This document shows, piece after piece, positions 7,978 to 16,531 of a DNA stretch of 64,000 bases (the stretch's first letter is position 1; every line of letters begins with the position of its first letter). Made by a program: the position numbers and the translations under genes. The notes under the pieces were generated by a model. That model saw only the letters and a list, made by a program, of their open reading frames with translations, made no database searches and had not been told where the DNA came from. This DNA is from Claveliimonas acetigenes (GTDB lineage Bacteria > Bacillota > Clostridia > Lachnospirales > Lachnospiraceae), in the NCBI RefSeq assembly GCF_025567385.1, contig NZ_JAOQJU010000009.1, forward strand, positions 1 through 64,000, given 5' to 3'.

Positions 7978-8513
7978 TTGTACGTCATGGTTCGCCGACC
8001 CTTGCGGGACTGAAGACCGGGAATCTGTTTAATTGTCCATATTCAGACAAAGAGGAGCTGTTTCAAGCACTGCGTTCTTTGAATCGCAGGCTTGTACCCA
8101 AAGGCGTTCGGGTGGTTCCGCTGCGGATGTGGACGGATAAAGTGCTGTTATACATTTACCGTCCCCGGAAGTTGGGAAACGACTTTGCCGTAAAAGAAGC
8201 GGCGGATCTTTTAAGAGAAAATGGATATAACGTAGATAATCTTGGAAAATGTGTTGCACATCTGGGACGGCGCCTGTGCGAGATGGAAAGCTTCCCACAC
8301 GAAATCGGATTGTTTTTGGGTTATCCGCCGGAAGACGTGCGGGGATTTATTGAAAACCATGCCGAGGGTTACAAGTGCGTGGGATGCTGGAAAGTATACG
8401 GAGACGAGCAGGAGGCAAGACAGTTGTTTGAGCAGTATAGAAAATGTACAGACGTATATTGTTCTCAATGGGCAAAGGGAAGAAGTATTGAACGGCTTAC
8501 AGTGGCTGTTTAA
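7962..8513 (+). CDS. DUF3793 family protein
   Basis: A 183-residue soluble protein with the DUF3793 pattern: CPYSDKEELFQALRSLNRRL, YIYRPRKLGNDF, CVAHLGRRL, FPHEIGLFLGYPPEDVRGFIEN and GYKCVGCWKVYGDE. In Clostridia such genes neighbour flavodoxin and ferrous-iron transport genes, and the same company is seen here. The catalytic role is unknown. The start overlaps the upstream gene and follows GGAGGCAGCAGC. Several Cys/His residues (C99, C137, C140 region) could bind iron or heme, which is speculation. Confidence 0.8.
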   Translation: MSDEIIVRHGSPTLAGLKTGNLFNCPYSDKEELFQALRSLNRRLVPKGVRVVPLRMWTDKVLLYIYRPRKLGNDFAVKEAADLLRENGYNVDNLGKCVAHLGRRLCEMESFPHEIGLFLGYPPEDVRGFIENHAEGYKCVGCWKVYGDEQEARQLFEQYRKCTDVYCSQWAKGRSIERLTVAV

Positions 8514-8545
8514 TACGAACAAAAACAGAAAGGAAATTACGGCAT

Positions 8546-8968
8546 ATGAGTAAAATTGCAGTTGTTTATTGGAGCGGTACAGGAAACACAGAGCAGATGG
8601 CGTCAGCGGTTCTGGAAGGCGCAAAAGAAAAAGGAGCGGATGCGGTTCTTTTCACTTCTTCAGAATTTGATGCAGCTATGATGGAACAATATGACGCGGT
8701 TGCATTTGGCTGCCCTGCTATGGGGGCAGAAGTGCTGGAGGAAGACGAATTCCAGCCAATGTTTGATGCCTGCGAAGGAAAGATTTCCGGAAAAAAGATT
8801 GCATTGTTCGGGTCATACGGATGGGGAGACGGCGAGTGGATGCGAAGCTGGGAAGAAACTTGCAGAAATGCAGGAGCAGAACTTGCATGTGACAGTGTAA
8901 TCTGTAATGAAGCGCCGGATGATGAAGTACTAAAACAGTGCAGGGAACTGGGAGCGGCGTTAAATTAA
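8546..8968 (+). CDS. Flavodoxin
   Basis: A 140-residue short-chain flavodoxin. The FMN phosphate loop is WSGTGNTEQMA (residues 9-19); the flavin-contact segments are CPAMGAEVLEEDEFQPM (about 59) and FGSYGWGDGEWMR (about 88). It carries electrons in place of ferredoxin when iron is scarce. This fits its position as third gene of an operon with metal-type operators. The ATG at 8546 has AGAAAGGAAA upstream. Full family length with no defect. Confidence 0.93.
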   Translation: MSKIAVVYWSGTGNTEQMASAVLEGAKEKGADAVLFTSSEFDAAMMEQYDAVAFGCPAMGAEVLEEDEFQPMFDACEGKISGKKIALFGSYGWGDGEWMRSWEETCRNAGAELACDSVICNEAPDDEVLKQCRELGAALN

Positions 8969-8986
8969 TTTATTTTTAAATATTCC

Positions 8987-9018
8987 TTGACATTCCCCCT
9001 GACGGGAAGGTGTATAGT
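8987..9018 (+). promoter_or_regulatory. MerR-type promoter with 20-bp spacer
   Basis: TTGACA (8987-8992) and TATAGT (9013-9018) are separated by 20 bases, longer than the normal 17. The spacer carries a dyad (TTCCC...GGGAA). This overlong, palindromic spacer is the hallmark of promoters twisted open by MerR-family activators, so the following MerR gene probably regulates itself. Confidence 0.7.
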
Positions 9019-9041
9019 AGAATTTGAAGGGAGGAGATTAG

Positions 9042-9866
9042 ATGTATTCAATCGGAGAATTCTCAAAAATTGGAAGCGTTTCAACAAAAACACTGAGATA
9101 CTATGATGAGATCGGACTTTTACACCCGGCCAGTGTAGATGAAGTCAATCATTATCGCTATTATTCGGAGGAACAGGTGGATCAGATTCTGTACATAACA
9201 GAATTGAAGTCGCTTGATCTCCGGTTAGAGCAGATTAAGGCAGTCATAGAGAACGGTGAAATCCCCCTTTTGGAGCGTTTTCTTTCAGAGCAGATAGAAG
9301 AAATCAATTGCCGGATTCAGAAGGATATCCGGTTAAAGCTCAGCATTGAAAATAAGATGCGGAAAATTCAGTCAGGAGGAATTCAAATGAATAAAGAATG
9401 TGAATTAGCAGTAGAAGAAAAACAGTTTACACCTGTTTGGGTGATGAGCAAAAAGGCGACGATCGAAATATCACAGATTGGAACGGTGATAGGCAGTGTT
9501 TATGAAGAGATATTTAGGCGTGGGTTACAGCCGGCAGGTCCTGTTATGACCTTTTATCTGGATGAAGAATTTCAACATGAGAATGCGAATGTCGAAGTGT
9601 GTATCCCTGTAGATAAGAAAGGAAGAGAAGAGGACATTTCCGGCATCAGGATGTTAGATCCGGGGCTGTGTGCAGTCTGCCTCTATACAGGAGCTTATCA
9701 TAAGATCGGAAAAGCATATGCGGCAGTTTTGAAATGGATTGAGGAAAATAATTATTGTATATCTTCGGCTCCGTTTGACAGTTATTTAAATAATCCGCAG
9801 GATGTGAAGAACCCGGAAGAGCTGATGACTCAAGTATGGTTTCCGATTAAAAAGCAAATAAGTTAA
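9042..9866 (+). CDS. MerR-family regulator with GyrI-like effector domain
   Basis: A 274-residue regulator. The N-terminal MerR winged helix reads MYSIGEFSKIGSVSTKTLRYYDEIGLL (residues 1-27), with HYRYYSEEQV next and a dimerisation coiled coil to about residue 110. The C-terminal half (about 125-272) is a GyrI/SOUL-like small-molecule-binding domain ending in MTQVWFPIKK. This architecture matches BltR/BmrR-like multidrug sensors. The ATG at 9042 follows GGGAGG, and the promoter has the expected long spacer. No efflux pump gene follows directly, so the target could be the gene itself or a distant one. Confidence 0.88.
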   Translation: MYSIGEFSKIGSVSTKTLRYYDEIGLLHPASVDEVNHYRYYSEEQVDQILYITELKSLDLRLEQIKAVIENGEIPLLERFLSEQIEEINCRIQKDIRLKLSIENKMRKIQSGGIQMNKECELAVEEKQFTPVWVMSKKATIEISQIGTVIGSVYEEIFRRGLQPAGPVMTFYLDEEFQHENANVEVCIPVDKKGREEDISGIRMLDPGLCAVCLYTGAYHKIGKAYAAVLKWIEENNYCISSAPFDSYLNNPQDVKNPEELMTQVWFPIKKQIS

Positions 9867-9875
9867 ATCTTAAAA

Positions 9876-9922
9876 ATTGCACAGGAAGGCTTTCCATGCG
9901 GAGAGTATCCTGTGCAATCTTT
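9876..9922. terminator. Bidirectional terminator between convergent genes
   Basis: ATTGCACAGGA (9876-9886) pairs with TCCTGTGCAAT (9908-9918), an 11-bp stem with A-rich and T-rich flanks on the two sides. It separates the MerR gene from the convergent ECF S-component gene. Confidence 0.75.
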
Positions 9923-10442
9923 ATTCATTTTGGCCGGAGTAATTTTCCAGCATTATCAATATGGAAACAATCGGCATAATCAGTATTCCGCAGAAAAAGT
10001 TGCTTACGCCATGAATGAAATCCCAGGGGAGCCCGGCTATAATCCATGCGATCATGCCTTTCAAATCCAGTCCGTACAGGATTGCCTGGGCGGGGGCGTA
10101 TAGTGTTCCAAAGAGAAATCCGTGGGCAGAACATACCAGCATGTAGACAAGAGGCTTGATTTTTGCAGGCATATTCTTTGGGAGAAGCATAACGGCGCCC
10201 CAAAGAATTGTCCACAGATATAAATACGGAATCCACCATGTTGCAAATCCGCAGAACATTCCATTTAATAGTACATAAATATAAATAGGATACAGCGCTT
10301 TTTTTCTGTAGACAACAGTAAAAGCGACGGTAAATACACCCAGCAGATGTATATTGGGAGCCAGTTCCATAATCACCTTGGACGCATACATTAAGGCTCC
10401 AAGCATCGCGAATACAGTGATTTCTTTTGTAGTAAGCTTCAT
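9921..10442 (-). CDS. ECF transporter S component
   Basis: A 173-residue integral membrane protein with about six hydrophobic segments and the N-terminal pattern TKEITVFAMLGALMYASKVIM seen in S components of energy-coupling-factor vitamin transporters. It also has GVFTVAFTVVYRKKALYPIYIYVL and HGVSNFFCGILIMPIV. It gives substrate specificity to a shared ECF module (EcfA/A'/T), not seen in this window. Its ATG overlaps the stop of the upstream DUF4430 lipoprotein gene by one base, so the two are made together. DUF4430 pairing suggests a cobalamin-type or related substrate; this is inference. Confidence 0.8.
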   Translation of the reverse strand: MKLTTKEITVFAMLGALMYASKVIMELAPNIHLLGVFTVAFTVVYRKKALYPIYIYVLLNGMFCGFATWWIPYLYLWTILWGAVMLLPKNMPAKIKPLVYMLVCSAHGFLFGTLYAPAQAILYGLDLKGMIAWIIAGLPWDFIHGVSNFFCGILIMPIVSILIMLENYSGQNE

Positions 10443-10900
10443 TATTTTTCAACCTTAAAGGAGTAATGATCTCCTTCTGTTATTTTTGTTGCATCTACGC
10501 CTGTCTGTGAATATTCGTCATTTACATAGAAAGCCCAATAGGTTTTGTCTGTATCGTAGTCGGCGGTAATCCCATTTACTGTCTTGACGTAAAGACCATA
10601 ATCACCTTCTTCGCCCGCAATAAGTTCGAGTTCTTCCAGCGCTTCACCTACGGTTTTTGCGTCGGTATGAATTTCGAATAGCGTTTCCGTACCATCCGGA
10701 TCGGATACGGTAAGGTTAAAAGTTGTTTTCCCTTCGCCCAATACATGTGTTTCGGACGATGTATATTGTTTTGTTTCTGTCGTTGTTTTTTCATCAGTAT
10801 TCTTTCCGCTGCATCCTGTTGTAGAAAATGCCAGAGCCATTGTCAGCATCAGGAGCAGAAGCAGAGAAGAAATTTTCCTGTTTTTTAATTTTAACTGCAT
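10442..10900 (-). CDS. DUF4430 (transcobalamin-like) lipoprotein
   Basis: A 152-residue lipoprotein. A basic N-terminus and hydrophobic core are followed by the lipobox STTGC, lipidated at about Cys30. After a Thr/Lys-rich linker comes a DUF4430 domain (VGEALEELELIAGEEGDYGLYVKTVNGI... KTYWAFYVNDEYSQTGVD...), the fold found at the C-terminus of transcobalamin-like proteins. It likely captures ligand at the cell surface and passes it to the coupled ECF S component. The ATG at 10900 was preferred because GGAGACGTAAC lies just upstream. No B12 riboswitch is visible in the short upstream region. Confidence 0.8.
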   Translation of the reverse strand: MQLKLKNRKISSLLLLLMLTMALAFSTTGCSGKNTDEKTTTETKQYTSSETHVLGEGKTTFNLTVSDPDGTETLFEIHTDAKTVGEALEELELIAGEEGDYGLYVKTVNGITADYDTDKTYWAFYVNDEYSQTGVDATKITEGDHYSFKVEK

Positions 10901-11046
10901 GTTACGTCTCCTTTCGGTAATAGATGATAGCATAGGAAAGCTTTTTTTTCAATGCAGGCGTGCGTAATTCTTTTATGCATCTGATTGTTCGTGAGAAAAG
11001 TTCTCATTTATAAAAGATGAATTGTACAGGAGATGTGTTATAATGT

Positions 11047-11062
11047 GTTAGATAGAACTAAC
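11047..11062. promoter_or_regulatory. GTTAG-N6-CTAAC operator upstream of ABC exporter
   Basis: GTTAG (11047-11051) and CTAAC (11058-11062) form a dyad three bases downstream of TATAAT (11039-11044, with an extended TG). The same GTTAG-N6-CTAAC arrangement stands upstream of the DUF2325 operon, so both probably answer to one regulator. Confidence 0.5.
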
Positions 11063-11103
11063 TAAAGCAGGGCTGAGGTTTTTAGCCCGGGAAGGGTGAA
11101 AAG

Positions 11104-11820
11104 ATGTCAAAGGAAGAGAGAAAATTTTTAGAGATTGCAGATTTAAGAAAGGGATTTGGAAGTGGGGATACCCGCCAGGAGGTATTGCGAGGAATGAGTT
11201 TTTCCGTAGCGAAAGGAGAATTCTGCGTATTTCTTGGGCCTTCCGGTTCCGGAAAATCTACGCTTCTTAATATTATTGGCGGAATTGACAGTGCTGATTC
11301 GGGTTATATATCGATTAATGGCGATAAGCTGGAAGATATGGATGAAAAACGGCTGACGCAGTACCGCCGGAAGCACTTAGGATATGTTTTCCAGATGTAC
11401 AATCTGATTGGGAATCTAAATGTAAAGGAAAATATTGAGGTTGGCGCTTATCTTTCGGATGCTTCCCTCGATATAGATGAGCTTCTGCGCACGCTGGGGC
11501 TTTATGAGCACAGGCATAAGCTCCCCAATCAGCTCTCCGGAGGTCAGCAGCAGCGTGTATCCATCGGAAGAGCCATTGTGAAGAATCCGGATATACTTCT
11601 CTGCGATGAGCCGACAGGGGCGTTGGATTACAATACATCCAAGGAAATACTGAAGCTGATTGAGGATATTAACAGAAAATATCAAAATACAATTATTATG
11701 GTTACACATAATGAAGCAATTAAAAATATGGCAGATCATATCATTAAGCTTCGTGATGGTAAAATACGTTATAATGAAATCAATAAGAAGAAAATTCCGG
11801 CTGAGGATCTGGAGTGGTAA
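11104..11820 (+). CDS. ABC transporter ATP-binding protein (MacB/LolD type)
   Basis: A 238-residue ATPase. Walker A is GPSGSGKSTLLN (residues about 45-56), the Q-loop is VFQMYNLIGNL, the signature is LSGGQQQRVSIGRA, Walker B is ILLCDEPTGALD, and the switch His is in MVTHNE. It belongs to the family that works with FtsX-like permeases to export peptides or lipids or to sense antimicrobial peptides. It is followed after 14 bases by the permease. The start is ATG 11104 behind GGGAAGGGTGAAAAG. Control is probably through the dyad at 11047. Confidence 0.93.
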   Translation: MSKEERKFLEIADLRKGFGSGDTRQEVLRGMSFSVAKGEFCVFLGPSGSGKSTLLNIIGGIDSADSGYISINGDKLEDMDEKRLTQYRRKHLGYVFQMYNLIGNLNVKENIEVGAYLSDASLDIDELLRTLGLYEHRHKLPNQLSGGQQQRVSIGRAIVKNPDILLCDEPTGALDYNTSKEILKLIEDINRKYQNTIIMVTHNEAIKNMADHIIKLRDGKIRYNEINKKKIPAEDLEW

Positions 11821-11834
11821 GGAGCGTGGCGGAG

Positions 11835-14147
11835 ATGAAAAAGAAGAAAGTTAAGAATCCGCTCGTGAAGCGAATCGTAAGAGAACTTCGGGGTGACTGG
11901 AGAAAGTATCTTGTAGTTGGGTTATTTTTGATTCTTACGATTGGATTCGTGTCTGGAATGTATGTTGCAAATGAGAGTATGATGAAGGCGGCGGACGAAG
12001 GAATTTCCAAATATAAGTTAGAAGATGGACATTTTGAGCTGGATCACAAGGCGGATGCAGATCTGCTGGAGAAAATCCCGGCCAGGGTATATGAAAATTT
12101 TTACAGAAATGAGGAAGAAGACTATAATAATGACGGTGCGGTTGATGGGACCATTCGGATTTTTAAAGAGACAAAGGATGTGAATTTAGCGTGTCTGATG
12201 GATGGGAGATTTCCGGATGCAGAGGATGAGATTGCAATCGATCGTATGCATGCAGATAATGTAGGGGTAGAAGTAGGCGACAGGATTACGGTTAGCGGAA
12301 AGCCGTTCAAGGTCGTCGGATTGCTTGCGTATGTCAATTATGCTACACTTCATGAAAAAAGTACGGATTTTATGTTTGATGCTCTGAAATTTAATGTAGC
12401 AATGGTAACGGAAGAAGGATTTGACTGTTTCAATAAGGCTATTCATTATACTTACGCATGGCAATATGAAGAAGAACCGGAAGATGAGATAGAAGAAAAG
12501 GAATTTTCGGATGATTTCCTGGAGGAATTAGTAACGCAGGTTGTAATGAGCGGCAATGAGATGAAAGACTATGTGCCGCGGTACGCAAATCCGGCGATTA
12601 CTTTTGCAACAGACGATATGGGGTCTGATGAGGCAATGGGCGGCGTTCTGTTGGATATCCTGATTGTCATTATTGCGTTTATTTTTGCGGTGACGATTAG
12701 CAATACCATGGTTCGGGAAGCGCAGGCGATTGGAACACTCCGGGCGTCCGGTTACAGTAGAGGAGAGCTGATTCGCCATTATCTGTCCATGCCGGTGATT
12801 GTGACGTTCGTTGCGGCTGTAATTGGAAATCTGCTGGGGTATTCGGTATTTAAAAATGTGGTAGTGTCTATGTATTATAACAGCTACAGCCTGCCCACGT
12901 ACCAGACGATATGGAATCCGGAGGCATTTATCAAAACAACATTGATTCCGGTAATATTGATGGTGGTTGTGAATCTTGCTGTTATTACAAAGATGATGTA
13001 CCATACGCCTTTGCAGTTTTTACGGCAGGATTTGAAGAAAACGAAACGCAAGAAAGCAATCCGGCTTCCGCGATGGAAGTTTTTCCACAGGTTCCGTCTG
13101 CGTATTATGTTCCAGAATATCTCCAATTACCTGATCCTGTTCTTGGGAGTTTTCTTTATTATGGTTATGCTTGCGATGGCTGTCGGGATGCCTTCTACGC
13201 TGGATTATTACAAAGAGAATGCTGCAGACATGATGTTTGCAGACTATCAGTATATTTTGAAATCCTATGAAGACGGGGAAGGAAATCCGGTTGTTACAGA
13301 AAATGAAACTGCCGAGAAGTTCTCTATGCAGGCTTTGCAGAAGAAAAGCGAGAAATTGACGGAGGAAGTGACTGTCTATGGAATTTCCGACGGCAGCAGG
13401 TATGTCGATATAGAGGAACTTCCGGAGCTTGAAGAGGATGAAGTGTATATCTCAGCGTCATTTGGTGATAAATATGACCTGAAAAAAGGGGATATCGTGA
13501 CTCTGGATGAAAAATATGAAGATGAGCAGTATCGGTTTAAGGTGGCGGGAATCTATGACAGCTGTCAGAACATTGCGGTTTTTATGCCAATCGAACATTA
13601 TAGATCTTTGTTTGCATTGGACGAGGATGCATTTACCGGATATATGTCCGACTCAGAGATTACAGACATTAGTGAGGAAAATATTGCGTCTACGATTACG
13701 GAGAGGGATATTACAAAAATGTGCGATCAGCTGGATCATTCCATGGGATCCTATATGCAGTATTTTCAGGTTTTGTGTATTCTGCTGTCGGCGGTGCTGA
13801 TTTACCTTCTGACGAAGATTATCATAGAAAAGAATGAGATTGCCATCTCTATGACAAAGATTCTGGGATATACGAACCGTGAGATAGCAAGTCTTTATCT
13901 GCTCTCTTCAACGATTGTTTTAATTGTGTCAGATGCAGTCAGTGTGATTTTGGGATCTGCTGTTATGGGGATTGCGTGGAAAGCAATTATGTTCGGCTAC
14001 AGCGGCTGGTTTAATTTTGTGATTGAGCCTGTCGGATATGTGAAGATGTTTACATTTGTTTTGGCAGGATATCTGTTGGTTTTGTTTTTTGATTTCAGGA
14101 GGATTAAGAGGGTTCCGTTGGAAAAAGCACTGAAAAATGCCGAATAG
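11835..14147 (+). CDS. FtsX-like ABC transporter permease
   Basis: A 770-residue membrane protein: one N-terminal membrane segment (YLVVGLFLILTIGFVSGMYV), a large extracytoplasmic MacB-like domain (about 45-270), three membrane segments with an FtsX domain (IIAFIFAVTISNTMVREAQAIGTLRASGYSRGELIRHY), a further segment near 440, a second extracytoplasmic domain, and a C-terminal FtsX domain ending in a short cytoplasmic tail. Two FtsX repeats are normal for this family. ATG 11835 was chosen over GTG 11814 because AAGGAG precedes it at the right distance. It forms one operon with the ATPase. The exported substrate is unknown. Confidence 0.88.
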   Translation: MKKKKVKNPLVKRIVRELRGDWRKYLVVGLFLILTIGFVSGMYVANESMMKAADEGISKYKLEDGHFELDHKADADLLEKIPARVYENFYRNEEEDYNNDGAVDGTIRIFKETKDVNLACLMDGRFPDAEDEIAIDRMHADNVGVEVGDRITVSGKPFKVVGLLAYVNYATLHEKSTDFMFDALKFNVAMVTEEGFDCFNKAIHYTYAWQYEEEPEDEIEEKEFSDDFLEELVTQVVMSGNEMKDYVPRYANPAITFATDDMGSDEAMGGVLLDILIVIIAFIFAVTISNTMVREAQAIGTLRASGYSRGELIRHYLSMPVIVTFVAAVIGNLLGYSVFKNVVVSMYYNSYSLPTYQTIWNPEAFIKTTLIPVILMVVVNLAVITKMMYHTPLQFLRQDLKKTKRKKAIRLPRWKFFHRFRLRIMFQNISNYLILFLGVFFIMVMLAMAVGMPSTLDYYKENAADMMFADYQYILKSYEDGEGNPVVTENETAEKFSMQALQKKSEKLTEEVTVYGISDGSRYVDIEELPELEEDEVYISASFGDKYDLKKGDIVTLDEKYEDEQYRFKVAGIYDSCQNIAVFMPIEHYRSLFALDEDAFTGYMSDSEITDISEENIASTITERDITKMCDQLDHSMGSYMQYFQVLCILLSAVLIYLLTKIIIEKNEIAISMTKILGYTNREIASLYLLSSTIVLIVSDAVSVILGSAVMGIAWKAIMFGYSGWFNFVIEPVGYVKMFTFVLAGYLLVLFFDFRRIKRVPLEKALKNAE

Positions 14148-14212
14148 AGAGTGATTTTTTACAAAAAAACCTTTGAAAATCCAGAATAAAATTTGGTACA
14201 ATAATAATACAA

Positions 14213-14265
14213 CGAGTAGCACTTTTGCGTAATTCCAGTTGCGTGTGCTGCTCGTTTATTTTTTG
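14213..14265 (+). terminator. Rho-independent terminator after the ABC exporter
   Basis: CGAGTAGCAC pairs with GTGCTGCTCG (one G-U pair), followed by TTTATTTTTT. It lies between the FtsX gene and the small hypothetical gene. Confidence 0.7.
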
Positions 14266-14282
14266 AAACGGAGGAAAATTTA

Positions 14283-14522
14283 ATGAAACGTGTAAAAGCG
14301 GCTTGTATTTGCCAGACTCTTCATTTTCTGTTGAAGGAGGATCTGGGGCATGATTATGCTGTCAGATGTGTGCAGCATGAGGTTGAGCAGTATAAAAAGG
14401 ATTTGGAGAGAAAGAATACCCGGTATAAGATTCTTGAGGAAACAGAACAGGCAGACGGTTCCATTGTAATAAAGATTATCAAGCAGTACAATTCAAGCCC
14501 GGTAGGAAATTATTTGGACTAG
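14283..14522 (+). CDS. Small hypothetical protein
   Basis: A 79-residue protein with a good start (CGGAGGAAAATTTAATG). It has a Cys-containing N-terminus (KAACICQTLHFLLK), a helical middle (CVQHEVEQYKKDLERK) and a C-terminal beta-like stretch (YKILEETEQADGSIVIKIIKQYN). I do not recognise a named family. It lies alone between a terminator and the glycogen synthase gene, with about 130 non-coding bases following. Codon use and the ribosome site suggest it is real. Confidence 0.65.
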   Translation: MKRVKAACICQTLHFLLKEDLGHDYAVRCVQHEVEQYKKDLERKNTRYKILEETEQADGSIVIKIIKQYNSSPVGNYLD

Positions 14523-14649
14523 AATGATGAAAAGTATTCTTATATTTGCCTATTTCAATATTTATGATATAATGGTCTTGGAAATTAGTATCTGAGATTC
14601 TAAATCATGGAAAATGATGAAATATTATAAATAATTTTGGAGGTATGAG

Positions 14650-16419
14650 ATGGCAAGGAAACAAACAACTAAAACTGCAGCCAAGAAAAAAGCTCCGGCG
14701 AAGACGACTGCGAAGACAACTGCGAAGACAACTGCAAAAGTGACTGAAAAGAAGGCGGCTGTGAAAGCAGAAGAACCAAAAGTAGAAGAAGTGAAGGCAG
14801 AAGAGCCGAAAGTAGAAGAACCGAAGACGGAAGCAGTGGAAGAGAAGAAAGCGGAAGAGCCGAAGGCAGAGGCAGTGGAAGAGAAGAAAGTGGAAGAACC
14901 GAAGGCAGAAGAACCAAAGGTGGAAGAAGTGAAGACGGAAGAACCGAAGACAGAAGAGTATATGACTCCGAGACGAAGCATTGCTTTTATAGGATCCGAG
15001 TGTTATCCGTTTGTAAAGACAGGCGGGCTGGGAGATGTCATGTACGCGCTCCCGAAGGCTTTGGTGAAGCAGAACTGTGATGTAAAAGTGATTCTTCCGC
15101 GTTACAAATGCATTCCGTGGGAATATCAGGAAAAAATGGTATATAAGGGCGCTTTTGAGATGAATTTATGTGCTGACGGAAGATCCTTTTACGTAGGAAT
15201 CATGGAATATGTATGGGATGGCGTAGTATATGACTTTATTGATAACGAAGAATTCTTCGGCGGTGGAAATCCTTATACGAATTTGATTGATGATATTCCG
15301 AAATATTGCTATTTTGCGAAAGCAGCATTGGCAGCATTGAACTATCTGGATTGGATTCCGGATATTATCCATTGCCATGACTGGCAGGCTGCGTTAGTTC
15401 CGGTGTATTTGAGAACTTTGTTTGAAGATACAAAGATTTCTTCTGCGAAGACGATTTTGACCATCCATAATTTACGCTTCCAGGGAGTTTATAATATTCC
15501 TACGATCCGTTATTGGTCCGGATTGCCGGATTATGTATTTAATAAGGATGCGCTGAAAGTAAGCTACGATGATGCGAACATGTTGAAGGGCGGGCTGACA
15601 TATTCGAATATTATCACGACAGTCAGCCATACATATGCGGGAGAGATTCAGACTCCGTATTATGGGGAAAATCTGGATGCGCATTTGCGGTATCATTCCG
15701 GCAAATTGAGAGGCATTGTAAATGGCATTGATTATGACATTTGGAATACCAGTACAGACGAGAGGCTCTATGAGAATTATGATATTACAAATGTGATAGA
15801 GAAAAAGAAAGAAAATAAGCGCAAACTGCAGGAAGAACTGGGTCTGGTTCAGGATGAAGGCAAGTTTGTAATCGGATTGATTTCCAGACTGACGAATCAG
15901 AAAGGACTGGATCTGGTTAATGAGATTCTTCCGCAGATTATGGATGAATATACGCAGGTTGTTGTACTGGGTACGGGAGATTCTGTTTATGAAGATTCTT
16001 TCCGTTATTATGAAAATGCCTATAAGGGAAATGTATGCTCTAATATCATGTATGATGAGACGAGAGCGCATAAGATTTATGCAGGTGCAGATGCGTTTCT
16101 TGTACCGTCTCAGTTTGAGCCTTGCGGATTGACACAGTTAATAGCCATGCATTATGGTACAGTGCCGATTGTGCGTGAGACAGGCGGATTAAAGGATACG
16201 GTAGAGCCTTATAATATGTTTAGTAATACAGGAAATGGATTTACGTTTGACCGATATGAATCCGGATTGCTGTTGGATGCCATTAACAGGGCGAAGACGC
16301 TGTATTTTACAGAGCGCGAATGCTGGGATGAGATGGTCCGGAGAGATATGGACAAGAACTTTTCCTGGGACAATGCCGCGAAACAGTATAAAGATCTGTA
16401 TCTGGAGCTGACCTGGTAA
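14650..16419 (+). CDS. glgA: Glycogen synthase with long Lys/Pro/Glu-rich N-terminal tail
   Basis: An ADP-glucose-dependent glycogen synthase of the GT5 family, extending alpha-1,4-glucan chains. The catalytic part starts at RSIAFIGSECYPFVKTGGLGDV (about residue 108), where KTGGLGDV binds ADP-glucose. It ends with PSQFEPCGLTQLIAMHYGTVPIVRETGGLKDTV. This part has the usual length of about 480 residues. Ahead of it are about 107 extra residues: a basic KTTAKTTAK section like histone H1, then acidic EEPKVEE/EEKKAEEPK repeats. No other glg genes are adjacent. The start is supported by TGGAGGTATGAG. The tail is in frame, with no stop between it and the enzyme. Confidence 0.92.
   Translation: MARKQTTKTAAKKKAPAKTTAKTTAKTTAKVTEKKAAVKAEEPKVEEVKAEEPKVEEPKTEAVEEKKAEEPKAEAVEEKKVEEPKAEEPKVEEVKTEEPKTEEYMTPRRSIAFIGSECYPFVKTGGLGDVMYALPKALVKQNCDVKVILPRYKCIPWEYQEKMVYKGAFEMNLCADGRSFYVGIMEYVWDGVVYDFIDNEEFFGGGNPYTNLIDDIPKYCYFAKAALAALNYLDWIPDIIHCHDWQAALVPVYLRTLFEDTKISSAKTILTIHNLRFQGVYNIPTIRYWSGLPDYVFNKDALKVSYDDANMLKGGLTYSNIITTVSHTYAGEIQTPYYGENLDAHLRYHSGKLRGIVNGIDYDIWNTSTDERLYENYDITNVIEKKKENKRKLQEELGLVQDEGKFVIGLISRLTNQKGLDLVNEILPQIMDEYTQVVVLGTGDSVYEDSFRYYENAYKGNVCSNIMYDETRAHKIYAGADAFLVPSQFEPCGLTQLIAMHYGTVPIVRETGGLKDTVEPYNMFSNTGNGFTFDRYESGLLLDAINRAKTLYFTERECWDEMVRRDMDKNFSWDNAAKQYKDLYLELTW
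14697..14955 (+). repeat. In-frame tandem repeats coding the GlgA tail
   Basis: Degenerate repeats of ACTGCGAAGACA-type units (coding TAKT) at about 14700-14745 change to GAAGAACCGAAG-type units (coding EEPK, EEKK, VEEV) through about 14955. Third positions are the main differences between copies. Slippage in such DNA can change tail length between strains. Confidence 0.75.
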
Positions 16420-16452
16420 GGGCAGAACAATAAAATAATTTGTATGAAAGAA

Positions 16453-16498
16453 AAAGATATCTGACAAGTAGTTTATGCTTGCAGATATCTTTTTTTCT
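16453..16498. terminator. Bidirectional terminator, glgA and convergent lysR
   Basis: AAAGATATCTG (16453-16463) pairs with CAGATATCTTT (from 16482), with further inner pairing (CAAG/CTTG), an A-rich left flank and a T-run at the right. It can serve glgA and the convergent LysR gene. Confidence 0.8.
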
Positions 16499-16531
16499 TT
16501 TGGATTTGAACCTCAAATCAGCCGTAATGCC

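Noticed and set aside
14625..14981. Minus-strand frames rich in Ser/Phe opposite the GlgA tail
   Set aside because: They are mirror products of the repeat DNA coding for the Lys/Glu tail.
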